From: Methanobacterium sp. UBA44
GTDB taxonomy: Archaea; Methanobacteriota; Methanobacteria; Methanobacteriales; Methanobacteriaceae
Length of the DNA stretch: 64,000 bases
NCBI GenBank assembly: GCA_002494885.1
Contig: DACV01000003.1
Location: 32,672 to 96,671 of the forward strand
Direction of reading: 5' to 3'
The position numbers and the translations under genes were made by a program. Positions 43,263-51,866 of this stretch are shown one piece after another. Positions within the stretch are counted from its first letter, which is position 1. Every line of letters starts with the position of its first letter. The notes beneath the pieces were generated by a model. The model worked only from the letters and a program-made list of their open reading frames with translations. It was not told the origin of the DNA and searched no databases.

Positions 43263-43617
43263 AATTAGATGTCCTTGTTTTAAGCTTATTATTTGGAATG
43301 ATAACTCCATTATTTGAAGAGCTTTTATTTAGAGGTTATTTATGGAATATTGTTCAAAATTCATTGCAAACTAAAAATTCAGCTTTGATAACATGGATTA
43401 TTATAACTCTGTCATTTGGGCTCTGGCATGTTGGTTATATAGACGTATTTTTAATTCATCCAAAAGAATTCGCTTTAATACCTCTCATTATGAGCAAAAT
43501 CATGATAGGATTAGTATTAGGTGCTATTACAGGAGATATATACGTTTAAAAACAGACAAAGTTTATGGATCATTTCTATTTCACGGCTTCTGGAATACGT
43601 TTGCCCCTTAAATAAAA

Positions 43618-44325
43618 TTAGAATAATTTACGATTGGATCGTTCCTTAGCGCATGAAATATTATCTTGGGGAATTTTAAAGCCTTGTGGAGTTTCAATAC
43701 CCATTTTATCAAGAACAGCCCTTGTATCAACCTTAGTACAAACACAACCGTCCTTTAAGAGCGGTATTCCCTGACATGGGAATTTTGAAAGTTTCATCAT
43801 CGCCAGATTCAAATCCTGGTAACAGGCCACACCTAAAACTCCTTTAAACTTATTTTCTTTAGCTATTTTCTTTAAAAAGGTTGAACCAGGAATAATAAAT
43901 ACTTTATAACCCCTATATTCTGCTTTATTCTTTAAAACACCTATTACGCATCTGTTACAATCAGTACAATGAAGACCAGTAGCATTCAACTTTGCCTCAC
44001 ACTTTGGGCTTCTTAGACAATGCGGGAGTATCAAAACTTTGTCTTTATCTTCTATTTGATTAAATGATTTTTCATTGACCTTATTTCTAACTTCAACACC
44101 AATTTGATCAACTATCTTTTCATCTACGCCGACATTTCCAGCAAATTTTTTGAATAATCCATAAAATACATCTATTGTAAATAGAAGTAATCTGGGAAAA
44201 ATAAGTCTTTCCTGCCTTATAAGGATTCTTCCAAGAATAAGCGTTACTGATAGCAAGATCAGGATTGAAATGCCTGCAATAAACACTACCTGTCCAAAAA
44301 TCTGATAAAAATTCTGGATCAACAT
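43618..44325 (-). CDS. DUF116 family protein
   Basis: About 235 residues. N-terminal helix (FIAGISILILLSVTLILGRILI) anchors a Cys-rich soluble domain: LPHCLRSPKCEAKL, HCTDCNRCVIG, GVACYQDLNLAMMKL and KDGCVCTKVDT. This is the DUF116 pattern, suggesting metal or iron-sulfur binding near the membrane; no activity is known to me. ATG 44325 is preferred to GTG 44334; both have weak ribosome sites. Convergent with the CPBP remnant. Confidence 0.8.
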   Translation of the reverse strand: MLIQNFYQIFGQVVFIAGISILILLSVTLILGRILIRQERLIFPRLLLFTIDVFYGLFKKFAGNVGVDEKIVDQIGVEVRNKVNEKSFNQIEDKDKVLILPHCLRSPKCEAKLNATGLHCTDCNRCVIGVLKNKAEYRGYKVFIIPGSTFLKKIAKENKFKGVLGVACYQDLNLAMMKLSKFPCQGIPLLKDGCVCTKVDTRAVLDKMGIETPQGFKIPQDNISCAKERSNRKLF

Positions 44326-44400
44326 ACTATACACTTTAAATATTTCTTATTATATTAAACTAATGATGTAACAAAATGCGATGATCAGACCACATTACAA

Positions 44401-44877
44401 CTAAAACTTTTCAATTTTAAATTCTTTAATGGCCCCTTCAATATCAACACCATCATCTGAGGCTGATATTTCGATACCTGAAAGGTCTTCACATGCACAA
44501 AGTATATCCTGCTCTGGATGTGTGCCTGGAACTATATTACAGTTTAAACGAATCTGATTTCCTGTAGCCACAACCATGGGGAGCCTATTTGAAGTGGGGT
44601 GATTTTCTGGAAGAACTGTAATCGGAGATTCTAATTCCCTTAAAAGAAATATCATGCTTCTAATTCCTTTTTCATATTTTTCTCCCCTGTTAAAGGCAGA
44701 AACTGCAATCAAATCTTCAGGTTCAAGAAATAGTACTATCTCTTCATTATCAGGCATTCCTATGAAAACTTGCTTTTTATTTCCTGCTTTTACAATGCCC
44801 AGTTCCCCAGAATTTCCAATTAAAAACAAAATTTCATCTGGAGTTATTCTAATGCTTCTACGTTCTCTGACTGACAT
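44401..44877 (-). CDS. Conserved hypothetical protein
   Basis: About 158 residues: MSVRERRSIRITPDEILFLI, then GKIGNSG-type strands, ending in ILCACEDLSGIEISASDDGV. It is mostly beta/alpha with two adjacent Cys near residue 130 and no membrane segment. I do not recognise the family. The ATG at 44877 overlaps the upstream zinc-ribbon gene by 34 bases in another frame, indicating coupling, so a partnership with that small protein is plausible. Confidence 0.65.
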   Translation of the reverse strand: MSVRERRSIRITPDEILFLIGNSGELGIVKAGNKKQVFIGMPDNEEIVLFLEPEDLIAVSAFNRGEKYEKGIRSMIFLLRELESPITVLPENHPTSNRLPMVVATGNQIRLNCNIVPGTHPEQDILCACEDLSGIEISASDDGVDIEGAIKEFKIEKF

Positions 44878-44978
44878 GCAGGACAAACTACTTTTCTTCC
44901 CAGTCCTTTAAATTCATTTTCACAATCAAGGCATCTGTATCTTTTTGTTTTGAGTTTTTTCATTTTAATGTCAGCCAT
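44844..44978 (-). CDS. Small zinc-ribbon protein (44 residues)
   Basis: Starts at ATG 44978 with TTGGAGG seven bases upstream and ends at TAA 44844. The sequence begins MADIKMKKLKTKRYRCLDCE and carries two CxxC pairs (CLDC and CPAC) about 15 residues apart, a compact rubredoxin-like zinc ribbon, after a basic N-terminus. Likely nucleic-acid or protein binding. It overlaps the next gene by 34 bases. Confidence 0.75.
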   Translation of the reverse strand: MADIKMKKLKTKRYRCLDCENEFKGLGRKVVCPACQSENVEALE

Positions 44979-45203
44979 CGGTCCTCCAACTGTACACATA
45001 TCATATCACCATTTGAGCTTATGTAATTGATATTATTTATTCTTTTTTCATTTTTCAATTATTTATAAAATATTATCGAATCATGGATAAAATAAATAAT
45101 ACTGACAATATATTTATGGATGAAATTTCATTATATCAATTAACGAAAAAATCTTAATTTATAGATTTAAAAAATAATTTTAGAGCAATAAACGGTGAGA
45201 CTA

Positions 45204-47333
45204 TTGAAAAACCTTATTTTTCCTTTTTCAGCAATTGTTGGGCAGGAAAACATAAAAAAAGCATTAATCTTAAATGCGATAAATCCGAGTATTGGTGGAG
45301 TACTAATTAAAGGAGACAAAGGAACAGGTAAAACTACTGCAGTACGGGCTCTTGCTGACCTTTTACCCTCTATAAAAGTTGTTAAGGGATGCCCATTTAA
45401 CTGTGATCCTGATGATGAAGGATCATTATGTGATGCGTGTATTTCTGAAGATATGGAAGTTGAAGAAAAAAAAATGAAGGTGGTAGAGCTTCCACTGGGA
45501 TCAACTGAAGATCGTGTTGTTGGATCAATAAACATTGAAAAGGCCCTCAAAGAAGGTACAAAGGCTCTGGAACCGGGGATACTTGCAGAAGCCAACAGAA
45601 ATATACTTTATATCGACGAAATAAATCTCCTTGATGATAATCTTGTGGATGTTTTGCTGGACGCTGCTGCTTATGGTGTAAACATAGTAGAAAGGGAAGG
45701 AATCTCTTTATCCCATCCATCACGATTTATGCTTGTTGGAACTATGAATCCTGCAGAAGGAGAGCTCAGGCCTCAACTTTCCGATCGTATTGGCCTTCAT
45801 ATTATAGTGCACAGCATTATGGATATTGAAGACCGTATGGAAATAATGGCCAGAAGGGAAGAATTCGAAAGGGATCCAGCCGGATTTGTAGATAAATTTG
45901 AATCCGCCCAGAAGAAAATACTTGAAAATATCTTAAACGCCAGGAAATTACTGAAAAATGTAAAGGTATCTTCTGATATTATGAAAGCTATAGCACTTGT
46001 CTGTGTCGATATTGGAGTAGATGGTCATAGAGCAGATATTGCCATTTTAAAAACTGCTAAAACAATTGCATCCTACAATAACAGAGATGAAGTGAATTAT
46101 GATGATTTAGAAGAAGCAATGTTGCTCGTTCTTGGGGAAAGACTTCCTAAATCATATGGTCAGAACAAAATCAAAGAAATGCTGCAAAAGGCAATTAAAG
46201 AAATTGAAGAAGACAAAGAAGATGAGCAAGAATCAGAAAATCAGGATGTAGATCAATCAAATGAAGAAAATGACCAGAATGAGAATTCTAATGGAGATTC
46301 AGATTCTTCAGATGAAGATGGTGAAAATGAAGATCAACCAGGAGAATATCAGGAACAAGAAAACGATTCCCCGGGTAATTTAACTCCTGAAGAAAATCAG
46401 AATGATGAAAGTGAAGGAAAAAAAGTAAACATGAATGTTCCTTTAGAACCCATTGAACAACCTGAAAATGAAGAAAAAGGAATGAAAATTAAAACTCTTG
46501 AAGATGAAAATCCATTAAAAGCCGATCCAGAGGAGATTGATATAAAAAAGCTCCTCAAAATGAAAGGGAAGACCAAAAACAGATTATATGGAAAGAGGGT
46601 TGATTCCAAGACCCAAAAAGGCAAATACATTAAAAGTAAGTTTCCTAAAAAAGTTCCCCGCGATATAGCAATAGATGCAACATTGAGAGCTGCTGCATTT
46701 AAATCAGAAGGCAGTATCAAAGTTGAAAATGAGCATCTACGCGAAAAAGTAAGAAAACACGGAGCAAGGGCATCGATAGCCCTTGTAGTGGACATAAGCG
46801 GATCTATGTTTTCTGATCGAAAAGCAAATAAAGTGAAAAGCATTTTAAATCAGTTAATTGAGGATACAACCAGACACAACGATAAATTAAGTGTTGTTGG
46901 GTTTAAAGGCCACGACGCAGAAGTTATAATTCCAACAACCAGGCGAGCAACATCATTTAAGGAACATGTTGAAAATATAAGAGTTGGTGGAACTACACCC
47001 CTAGCTTCTGGGCTTAAAAAAGGATTTGAATTATTGAAAAAAGAAAAATTCAAAAATGAATACGTACCAATGATGGTGATTCTTACAGACGGCATGCCCA
47101 ATGTGGGAATTAAAGAAGGACCTATCCAGGATGCCATAAAAATAGCTGAAAACCTTAAAGAAAATGATATAATCACCATAGTCGTTAATTTCGAAAAAAC
47201 AGTGAAATACGGAAGAGATACAAATATGGAACTTGCGTTAGCGTCTGGCGGGAAATATTATGATTTAGAGGATATTAAAAACCCTCAAATCGCAGTTTCA
47301 AAAATAATAGATGTGGAGAGATCTACTCTATAA
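45204..47333 (+). CDS. Magnesium/cobalt chelatase subunit, ChlI-ChlD fusion
   Basis: About 709 residues. AAA+ domain (residues 1-330): Walker A KGDKGTGKTTAVRAL, a Cys insert (GCPFNCDPDDEGSLCDAC), Walker B ILYIDEINLLDD and sensor GTMNPAEGELRPQLSDR. Residues 340-440 are an acidic Asp/Glu/Asn/Gln linker. The C-terminal vWA domain has the MIDAS motif VVDISGSMFSD. It energises metal insertion by a large chelatase subunit (CobN/BchH type), absent from this window. TTG 45204 is chosen as start because GGTGAG lies four bases upstream; GTG 45195 is the alternative. Confidence 0.88.
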   Translation: MKNLIFPFSAIVGQENIKKALILNAINPSIGGVLIKGDKGTGKTTAVRALADLLPSIKVVKGCPFNCDPDDEGSLCDACISEDMEVEEKKMKVVELPLGSTEDRVVGSINIEKALKEGTKALEPGILAEANRNILYIDEINLLDDNLVDVLLDAAAYGVNIVEREGISLSHPSRFMLVGTMNPAEGELRPQLSDRIGLHIIVHSIMDIEDRMEIMARREEFERDPAGFVDKFESAQKKILENILNARKLLKNVKVSSDIMKAIALVCVDIGVDGHRADIAILKTAKTIASYNNRDEVNYDDLEEAMLLVLGERLPKSYGQNKIKEMLQKAIKEIEEDKEDEQESENQDVDQSNEENDQNENSNGDSDSSDEDGENEDQPGEYQEQENDSPGNLTPEENQNDESEGKKVNMNVPLEPIEQPENEEKGMKIKTLEDENPLKADPEEIDIKKLLKMKGKTKNRLYGKRVDSKTQKGKYIKSKFPKKVPRDIAIDATLRAAAFKSEGSIKVENEHLREKVRKHGARASIALVVDISGSMFSDRKANKVKSILNQLIEDTTRHNDKLSVVGFKGHDAEVIIPTTRRATSFKEHVENIRVGGTTPLASGLKKGFELLKKEKFKNEYVPMMVILTDGMPNVGIKEGPIQDAIKIAENLKENDIITIVVNFEKTVKYGRDTNMELALASGGKYYDLEDIKNPQIAVSKIIDVERSTL

Positions 47334-47488
47334 AAAAACCCGATTTAATAGATATTTAGATAATTATTTCTTTTAAAATAGATTTCATATCTTTATGATA
47401 GATTTTAAATATATGATTGAACTAAAAAAATATTGTTCTTTTTAAATAATTTGGAAATGATCCTAAAATTTTTTGATGTGTTTTAGAA

Positions 47489-47995
47489 ATGAGAATCGTT
47501 GTATACCATGCAGAAGAATGTGATCGAAAGAAATGCACAACAGTAAAACTTGGAAAAAAGGGAAAAGTTAATGTAGTGACAAAATTAAACCAAGTACCTA
47601 CCGGTGCGATCGTCCTTGATCCATACTCTCAAAAAGCATTATCTGTAGAGGATAGAGAGACAATTATAGAAAAAGGACTTGTAGGGCTTGATTGTTCATG
47701 GAGAAGGTTAGATAAAGTCCCTTTCAGACTGAAAACAGGGAAAAATAGTAGATCCTTGCCTTTCCTCATAGCTGCAAATCCTACCAATTATGGAAAGCCG
47801 TGCATACTATCAACAGCAGAAGCAATTGCAGCAAGTTTTTATATAATTGGGTTTAAAGATATTGCTATTGACATTATGTCCCAGTTCAAATGGGGCCCTC
47901 ATTTTCTAAAGCTCAATGAAGAGCTTTTAGAAGCATACTCTAAAGCTAAAAGCAGTTTAGAAGTTGTAAGAATTCAAAATGAATTTATGGATTAG
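47489..47995 (+). CDS. tsr3: 16S/18S rRNA aminocarboxypropyltransferase Tsr3
   Basis: 168 residues of the DUF367/Tsr3 family: MRIVVYHAEECDRKKCTTVK, LDPYSQKALSVEDRE, GLDCSWRRLD, LPFLIAANPTNYGKPCILST and FKWGPHFLKLNEELLEAY. Transfers the 3-amino-3-carboxypropyl group of SAM to a hypermodified nucleotide in the small-subunit rRNA decoding region. It stands 57 bases before rpl40e, consistent with a translation-related operon. Confidence 0.9.
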   Translation: MRIVVYHAEECDRKKCTTVKLGKKGKVNVVTKLNQVPTGAIVLDPYSQKALSVEDRETIIEKGLVGLDCSWRRLDKVPFRLKTGKNSRSLPFLIAANPTNYGKPCILSTAEAIAASFYIIGFKDIAIDIMSQFKWGPHFLKLNEELLEAYSKAKSSLEVVRIQNEFMD

Positions 47996-48051
47996 TGTAA
48001 ATTCTAAATTGGCTGAAATTAAGTTAAATAAGTTTATAAGGAGGCTAATAT

Positions 48052-48198
48052 ATGGCTAGATTTGAAGAAGCAGAAAATAGAATATTCAATATCAAAATAT
48101 GCTTAAAATGTAACGCAAGAAACCCCCCAACTGCAAAAACATGCAGGAAATGCGGGTATAAAGGTTTAAGGCCTAAAGCTAAAGAACCAAGAGGATAG
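48052..48198 (+). CDS. rpl40e: 50S ribosomal protein L40e
   Basis: 48 residues: MARFEEAENRIFNIKICLKC, then NARNPPTAKTCRKCGYKGLR and a basic tail. The zinc ribbon CxxC-x10-CxxC is that of L40e. AAGGAGG lies seven bases upstream. Probably co-transcribed with tsr3. Confidence 0.95.
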   Translation: MARFEEAENRIFNIKICLKCNARNPPTAKTCRKCGYKGLRPKAKEPRG

Positions 48199-48244
48199 AT
48201 AAATCCCCTAAAATTTATTCTGGAGGTTTTAGAAAACATAGCAT

Positions 48245-48410
48245 GCAAAAATCAAAGATTTTTGCTGCGTCAAAACTCAGGGAATTTTGACAGTTTTCTG
48301 AACCATTCGAAAGCAAAGCTTTCGATGGCCCGTAATTCATAGAATTACGACGGTAACCAAAATAGAAAATTTTGGATGTTTAACCTCCAAAAATTCATAG
48401 AATTTTTTGG
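48245..48410. repeat. Hairpin array C (six tandem stems)
   Basis: Stems in order: GCAAAAATC-AAA-GATTTTTGC (48245-48265), GTCAAAACTC-AGG-GAATTTTGAC (48269-48291, one mismatch), CGAAAGC-AAA-GCTTTCG (48308-48324), CGTAATTC-ATA-GAATTACG (48331-48349), CCAAAAT-AGAAA-ATTTTGG (48357-48375) and CCAAAAATTC-ATA-GAATTTTTTGG (48387-48410, one bulge). Five of six have a three-base loop closed by a C-G pair. It fills the space between rpl40e and the GGGP synthase gene. Confidence 0.8.
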
Positions 48411-48469
48411 GGATTTTTCTTCAACCTCCCTCTTTATATTTATAATAATGATTTTTTTATTGTGATAAT

Positions 48470-49207
48470 ATGAAAGTTGAAAACTATATTAAAAATACTT
48501 TAAAAGATCACAAATTACACTTAACACTTTTAGATCCTGAAGAACAGAGCCCAGAAGAAGCAGTTAAAATAGCTAAAGAAGCTGTTTCTGGCGGTACTGA
48601 TGGAATAATGCTCGGAGGATCAACCACACAGTCTAATGAGCTCGATGCAACTGCAAAAGCATTGCAAGAAAATATTGATGTTCCTGTTATTCTTTTTCCA
48701 GGTAACACCACAGGTGTGAGTAAGTACGCCGATGCAATCTTCTTTATGAGTCTTTTAAATTCAAATAATCCCTACTGGATAATTGGAGCACAAGCTCTGG
48801 GAGCCCCAAATATTAAAAAAATCGGAATAGAAGTCATTCCAATGGGTTATATCATTATTGAACCGGGAGGAACTGCCGGATGGGTGGGAGATGCAAAATT
48901 AATCCCCCAAAACAAACCAGATATAGCTGTAGCCTATTCAATGGCCGCAGAATGTTTAGGAATGAGACTAATGTATCTTGAAGCAGGATCTGGAGCAGCA
49001 AAACACGTTCCAGAAGTCATGGTTAGTGCAGTTAAAAAAATGACCGACATGATAGTTGTAGTTGGTGGAGGAATACGCAACGGCGAAACAGCTGCCAGCA
49101 TTGCAAAAGCCGGTGCTGACATTATTGTGACCGGTACCGTTGTTGAAGACAGTTCTGACGTAAAAAACAAGATTGAAGAGCTTGTTGAAGGTATTAAGTC
49201 TATTTAA
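48470..49207 (+). CDS. Geranylgeranylglyceryl phosphate synthase
   Basis: 245 residues, TIM barrel. Motifs HLTLLDPEEQSPEEAVKIA, GIMLGGSTTQS, IIEPGGTAGWVGDAKLIP, MYLEAGSGAAKHVP and VVVGGGIRNGETAA define archaeal GGGP synthase, which makes the first ether bond of archaeal membrane lipids from G1P and GGPP. A GTGAT site precedes the start. Preceded by hairpin array C. Confidence 0.95.
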   Translation: MKVENYIKNTLKDHKLHLTLLDPEEQSPEEAVKIAKEAVSGGTDGIMLGGSTTQSNELDATAKALQENIDVPVILFPGNTTGVSKYADAIFFMSLLNSNNPYWIIGAQALGAPNIKKIGIEVIPMGYIIIEPGGTAGWVGDAKLIPQNKPDIAVAYSMAAECLGMRLMYLEAGSGAAKHVPEVMVSAVKKMTDMIVVVGGGIRNGETAASIAKAGADIIVTGTVVEDSSDVKNKIEELVEGIKSI

Positions 49208-49347
49208 AATATTTAATTTTTTTATTTTAACATTTGATTTTAGAATTTTCGTTTTTAAGACTATTATGCCTTTTTCCAGTTAAATTTTCATTTAGTTTTT
49301 GAATATAATTAAATAATTTAAAAAATATAATAGAACTGGTGAAAAGC

Positions 49348-50037
49348 ATGGCAGAAGGCACCTGCGAAGTAGAAGGATACGATATGATTTCAAGGGAACT
49401 TAAAGAGAGATTAGGTTTAGATAAGTCTCCAGTTGCAATAAAATTTGTTTTAAGAGAAGAAGATATTCCAGAAGGAATCAAGAAGATAGATGAAAATATA
49501 AGACATTGCGAAATGGTTCAAAAAGCCGCACAGGGAGAAACATTCTATGCTACAGCCGAAGAACAGATGTGTAAAGGTGGATCATCCGCAATTGGCCTTA
49601 TAGAAACTCCAGAGAAGATAAAAACAGGTGAATTTTATCAGAATCTGGGAAGATTCTCCAGTCTTGGTTCTGCAAAGCGTACAATGGAATCAATACCTAA
49701 AATTGACCCTATGATGAAAGCAATAATCTATGCACCTTTAGAAGAGGTCAAGTTTGATCCTGATGTGATTGTAGTTATTGGCAATCCTGCTCAGGCGCTA
49801 AAACTTGCCCAGGCAATGATTTATACCCGTGGTGGCAGAGTAGAAGCAAGTTTTTCAGGAATTCAGTCAATATGTGCTGATGCTGTGGCCGGCCCCTTCA
49901 TCAACAACACCGCAAATATTACCCTCGGATGCAGCGGTTCAAGGCAGTATGCAGGTATAAAAGAAGATGAAGTTATTGTAGGAATGAACGGCGAAAATAT
50001 AGGATGTGTCGTAACTGCTTTAATATCTATGAAATAA
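49348..50037 (+). CDS. DUF169 family protein
   Basis: About 229 residues. Typical DUF169 features: ISRELKERLGLDKSPVAIKFV, RHCEMVQKAAQGETFYATAE with conserved His/Cys, and AVAGPFINNTANITLGCSGSRQYAGIKEDE. Cys and His positions suggest metal or cluster binding, but no function is established. ATG 49348 is chosen for its GGTGA site; a GTG 9 bases earlier lacks one. Confidence 0.8.
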   Translation: MAEGTCEVEGYDMISRELKERLGLDKSPVAIKFVLREEDIPEGIKKIDENIRHCEMVQKAAQGETFYATAEEQMCKGGSSAIGLIETPEKIKTGEFYQNLGRFSSLGSAKRTMESIPKIDPMMKAIIYAPLEEVKFDPDVIVVIGNPAQALKLAQAMIYTRGGRVEASFSGIQSICADAVAGPFINNTANITLGCSGSRQYAGIKEDEVIVGMNGENIGCVVTALISMK

Positions 50038-50070
50038 TGTATTAAGCTAAAAAGCCAGGGAGTGATTAAT

Positions 50071-50298
50071 ATGGTGCAATCAAAAATTTATAAAGTTTTG
50101 GATGATGCTAATGACCTTGAAAGGAAAATGGCAGATTATGTAGAAAGGGGAGAATTTAATGACCAATTAGTGGCAAAATGGGTATTAGATACTGTTAAAA
50201 TCATCGAAAGACTTGGAAAAGCAATTGAAGAAGTTGAAGACCGTTTAGATCTCCTTGAAGAACAGGAAGAAAAAAAGGATTTCAGAATAGAAAAATAA
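50071..50298 (+). CDS. Small coiled-coil protein
   Basis: About 75 residues, almost entirely helical and charged (MVQSKIYKVLDDANDLERKM, then EEVEDRLDLLEEQEEKK), with heptads suggesting a short coiled coil. No family recognised. The ATG at 50071 follows GGAGTGAT. It lies 33 bases after the DUF169 gene, probably in its operon. Confidence 0.65.
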   Translation: MVQSKIYKVLDDANDLERKMADYVERGEFNDQLVAKWVLDTVKIIERLGKAIEEVEDRLDLLEEQEEKKDFRIEK

Positions 50299-50330
50299 AT
50301 TCACTTATTTTCTTTTTTTGAGTTCTTATT

Positions 50331-51161
50331 TTAATTTCTCAATCCCAATTCAATTACCATCTGTTCCGTCTTATTTTTATCAGGAATAAGATAATATATT
50401 CCATTAATGCGCTGCCCTTTACCTGTAACTAAAGCAGTTTGAGCATTATCTAGATCAAAACCTGTAAGAACTTGTTCTATTATTGCAAATTCGTAGGGAG
50501 GAATGCTAGTGTGAGTATTTTCTCTCAACTGGTTCATAACAGAAGGTAATTTAACAATATTACCTGGTTTTAAAGCCTCTTTGTAAATTGCTGCAAGAAT
50601 TTTTTGATGTCTTTCAACCCTTCCAATGTCTCCTGCACCATCTTGTCTAAAACGTGCGTAAAGCAAAGTTTGTTCTCCATTAAGTTTATTATAACCTGCT
50701 TTTCCATTCAATTCAGGTCTAGCCGCTGCAACGTGCGGTTCAACATCAATATATACTCCACCTAATGTATCCACTATACTCTTGAATTCATCAAAGTTTA
50801 CTACAACATAATAATCTATAGATACATTCAAAAAATTCTCTACAGTCTGAACTGTCAAATTAATTCCACCTAACCCATATGCAGCGTTAATCTTATCCAT
50901 ACCATGTCCTTGTATATTTATTTTAGAATCCCTTGGAATAGAAAGAAGAGAAACCTTTCTTGTATTTTTATCAATAGAAAGAATAGTTATAGAGTCTGTA
51001 TTTCCTGAATAAATTGAATTTTGAGCATCTCTACCTAATAGCAATATATTTATCCTTGAACCAGTTTCATCATTAGTAACGTTAATCAGCAAGCCACCTA
51101 AAGCCAGAATTAAAATAGATATAAAAGTTACACTTATGATGACTTTTTGCCATTTTTTCAT
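50331..51161 (-). CDS. LytR-CpsA-Psr (LCP) family protein
   Basis: 276 residues. An N-terminal transmembrane helix (VIISVTFISILILALGGLLI) anchors an extracellular LCP domain with ILLLGRDAQNS, SIPRDSKINI, KINAAYGLGGINLT, VVNFDEFKSIVDTLGGV, YARFRQDGAGDIGRVERHQKIL. In bacteria LCP enzymes transfer lipid-linked polymers to peptidoglycan. Here it is the last gene of a block containing Mur-type ligases, so attachment of a polymer to pseudomurein is a plausible, unproven role. It begins 2 bases after the nucleotidyltransferase stop. Confidence 0.85.
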   Translation of the reverse strand: MKKWQKVIISVTFISILILALGGLLINVTNDETGSRINILLLGRDAQNSIYSGNTDSITILSIDKNTRKVSLLSIPRDSKINIQGHGMDKINAAYGLGGINLTVQTVENFLNVSIDYYVVVNFDEFKSIVDTLGGVYIDVEPHVAAARPELNGKAGYNKLNGEQTLLYARFRQDGAGDIGRVERHQKILAAIYKEALKPGNIVKLPSVMNQLRENTHTSIPPYEFAIIEQVLTGFDLDNAQTALVTGKGQRINGIYYLIPDKNKTEQMVIELGLRN

Positions 51162-51162
51162 T

Positions 51163-51828
51163 TTATTTCCCTAAATCATTTTTTAAAACTTTCAAATAAT
51201 CATCATATCTATTAATGTTTATAAGTTCCAGATCACTGCGAGCTGGAACTCCATAAAAAATAACGCCATCATTCACCATTTTTCTTAAAATAGGATTCAA
51301 ATTATCATTATGTGAAGCCAAATATTTCTTTAAAAGAGTTTTATGACATACAAAAGGCATTCCAAGACCTTCTGCAGAGCCCAGATATCCTATTTTTCCC
51401 CGTGCAAGGATTGAAATTGTATTTTGAGGTTTTTCGCCTTTAAATACTCCTTTAATAAGATTCTTTAAGGTTTCAGCTGATACTGTAGGTTGATCTGCTG
51501 CAACACAGAGACAATAATCAAATTTAATTCTTTTCACTCCATTTAGTAGAGATTCAGATAATTCAACATTATTTTCAGGATTTTTAGTTACTTTAACTCT
51601 TTCATCATCAAATTCATCGATCACTGCAGTAATCTCATCGCTGAAATGTCCTAAAACAATAATACAGTCTTCCACGCCGGCATTTAGGGTGTTTTTAATG
51701 GTTTGAAGTATAACCGGCATTCCATGTAAATCAAGAAGTAATTTATGCTTTATTTCCATTCCACGGCCCTTAAAATCTTCTCTCATTCGTCTATTTTTGC
51801 CCGCGGCCGTTATTATTGCAGAAACCAT
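51163..51828 (-). CDS. MobA-like nucleotidyltransferase
   Basis: 221 residues. N-terminal signature SAIITAAGKNRRM (GxGxR-type loop), then IKHKLLLDLHGMPVI with the conserved Lys, and CVAADQPTVSAETLKNLI. The family activates phosphorylated substrates with NTPs (molybdopterin, sugars, polyols). Its location between LCP and VanW-like genes suggests activation of a wall polymer precursor rather than MobA activity; this is inference. Confidence 0.8.
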   Translation of the reverse strand: MVSAIITAAGKNRRMREDFKGRGMEIKHKLLLDLHGMPVILQTIKNTLNAGVEDCIIVLGHFSDEITAVIDEFDDERVKVTKNPENNVELSESLLNGVKRIKFDYCLCVAADQPTVSAETLKNLIKGVFKGEKPQNTISILARGKIGYLGSAEGLGMPFVCHKTLLKKYLASHNDNLNPILRKMVNDGVIFYGVPARSDLELININRYDDYLKVLKNDLGK

Positions 51829-51866
51829 CTGATCACTCTAATTTTAAAATAAAGAAAAAGATTTTC

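Larger units (their letters stand above)
42763..43611 (+). pseudogene. Decayed CPBP-family intramembrane protease
   Basis: From ATG 42763 (MEILKNRVNSANYELFLRII) the coding sense can be traced through several frames: helix AILLIIQFLRALIMGGLWL, GGIVLLITIFIPYTFVY after a frameshift near 43083, then KLDVLVLSLLFGMITPLFEELLFRGYLWNI and FGLWHVGY, and GSFLFHGFWNTFAP after a frameshift near 43545. FEELLFRG (EExxxR), the WHV His and LFHGFWN are the three CPBP catalytic motifs. Lesions: a 26-bp tandem duplication at 42808, two frameshifts, and the 132-bp repeat at 43129. It was probably part of the XRE operon. Confidence 0.85.

Noticed and set aside
43298..43549. Intact short CPBP protease
   Set aside because: It contains the FEELLFRG and WHV motifs but lacks the upstream helices and the third motif, which are found in other frames, so it is part of the pseudogene.
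48245..48410. CRISPR-like array
   Set aside because: The units are individual palindromes with different sequences and no constant direct repeat or equal-length spacers, and no cas genes are nearby.
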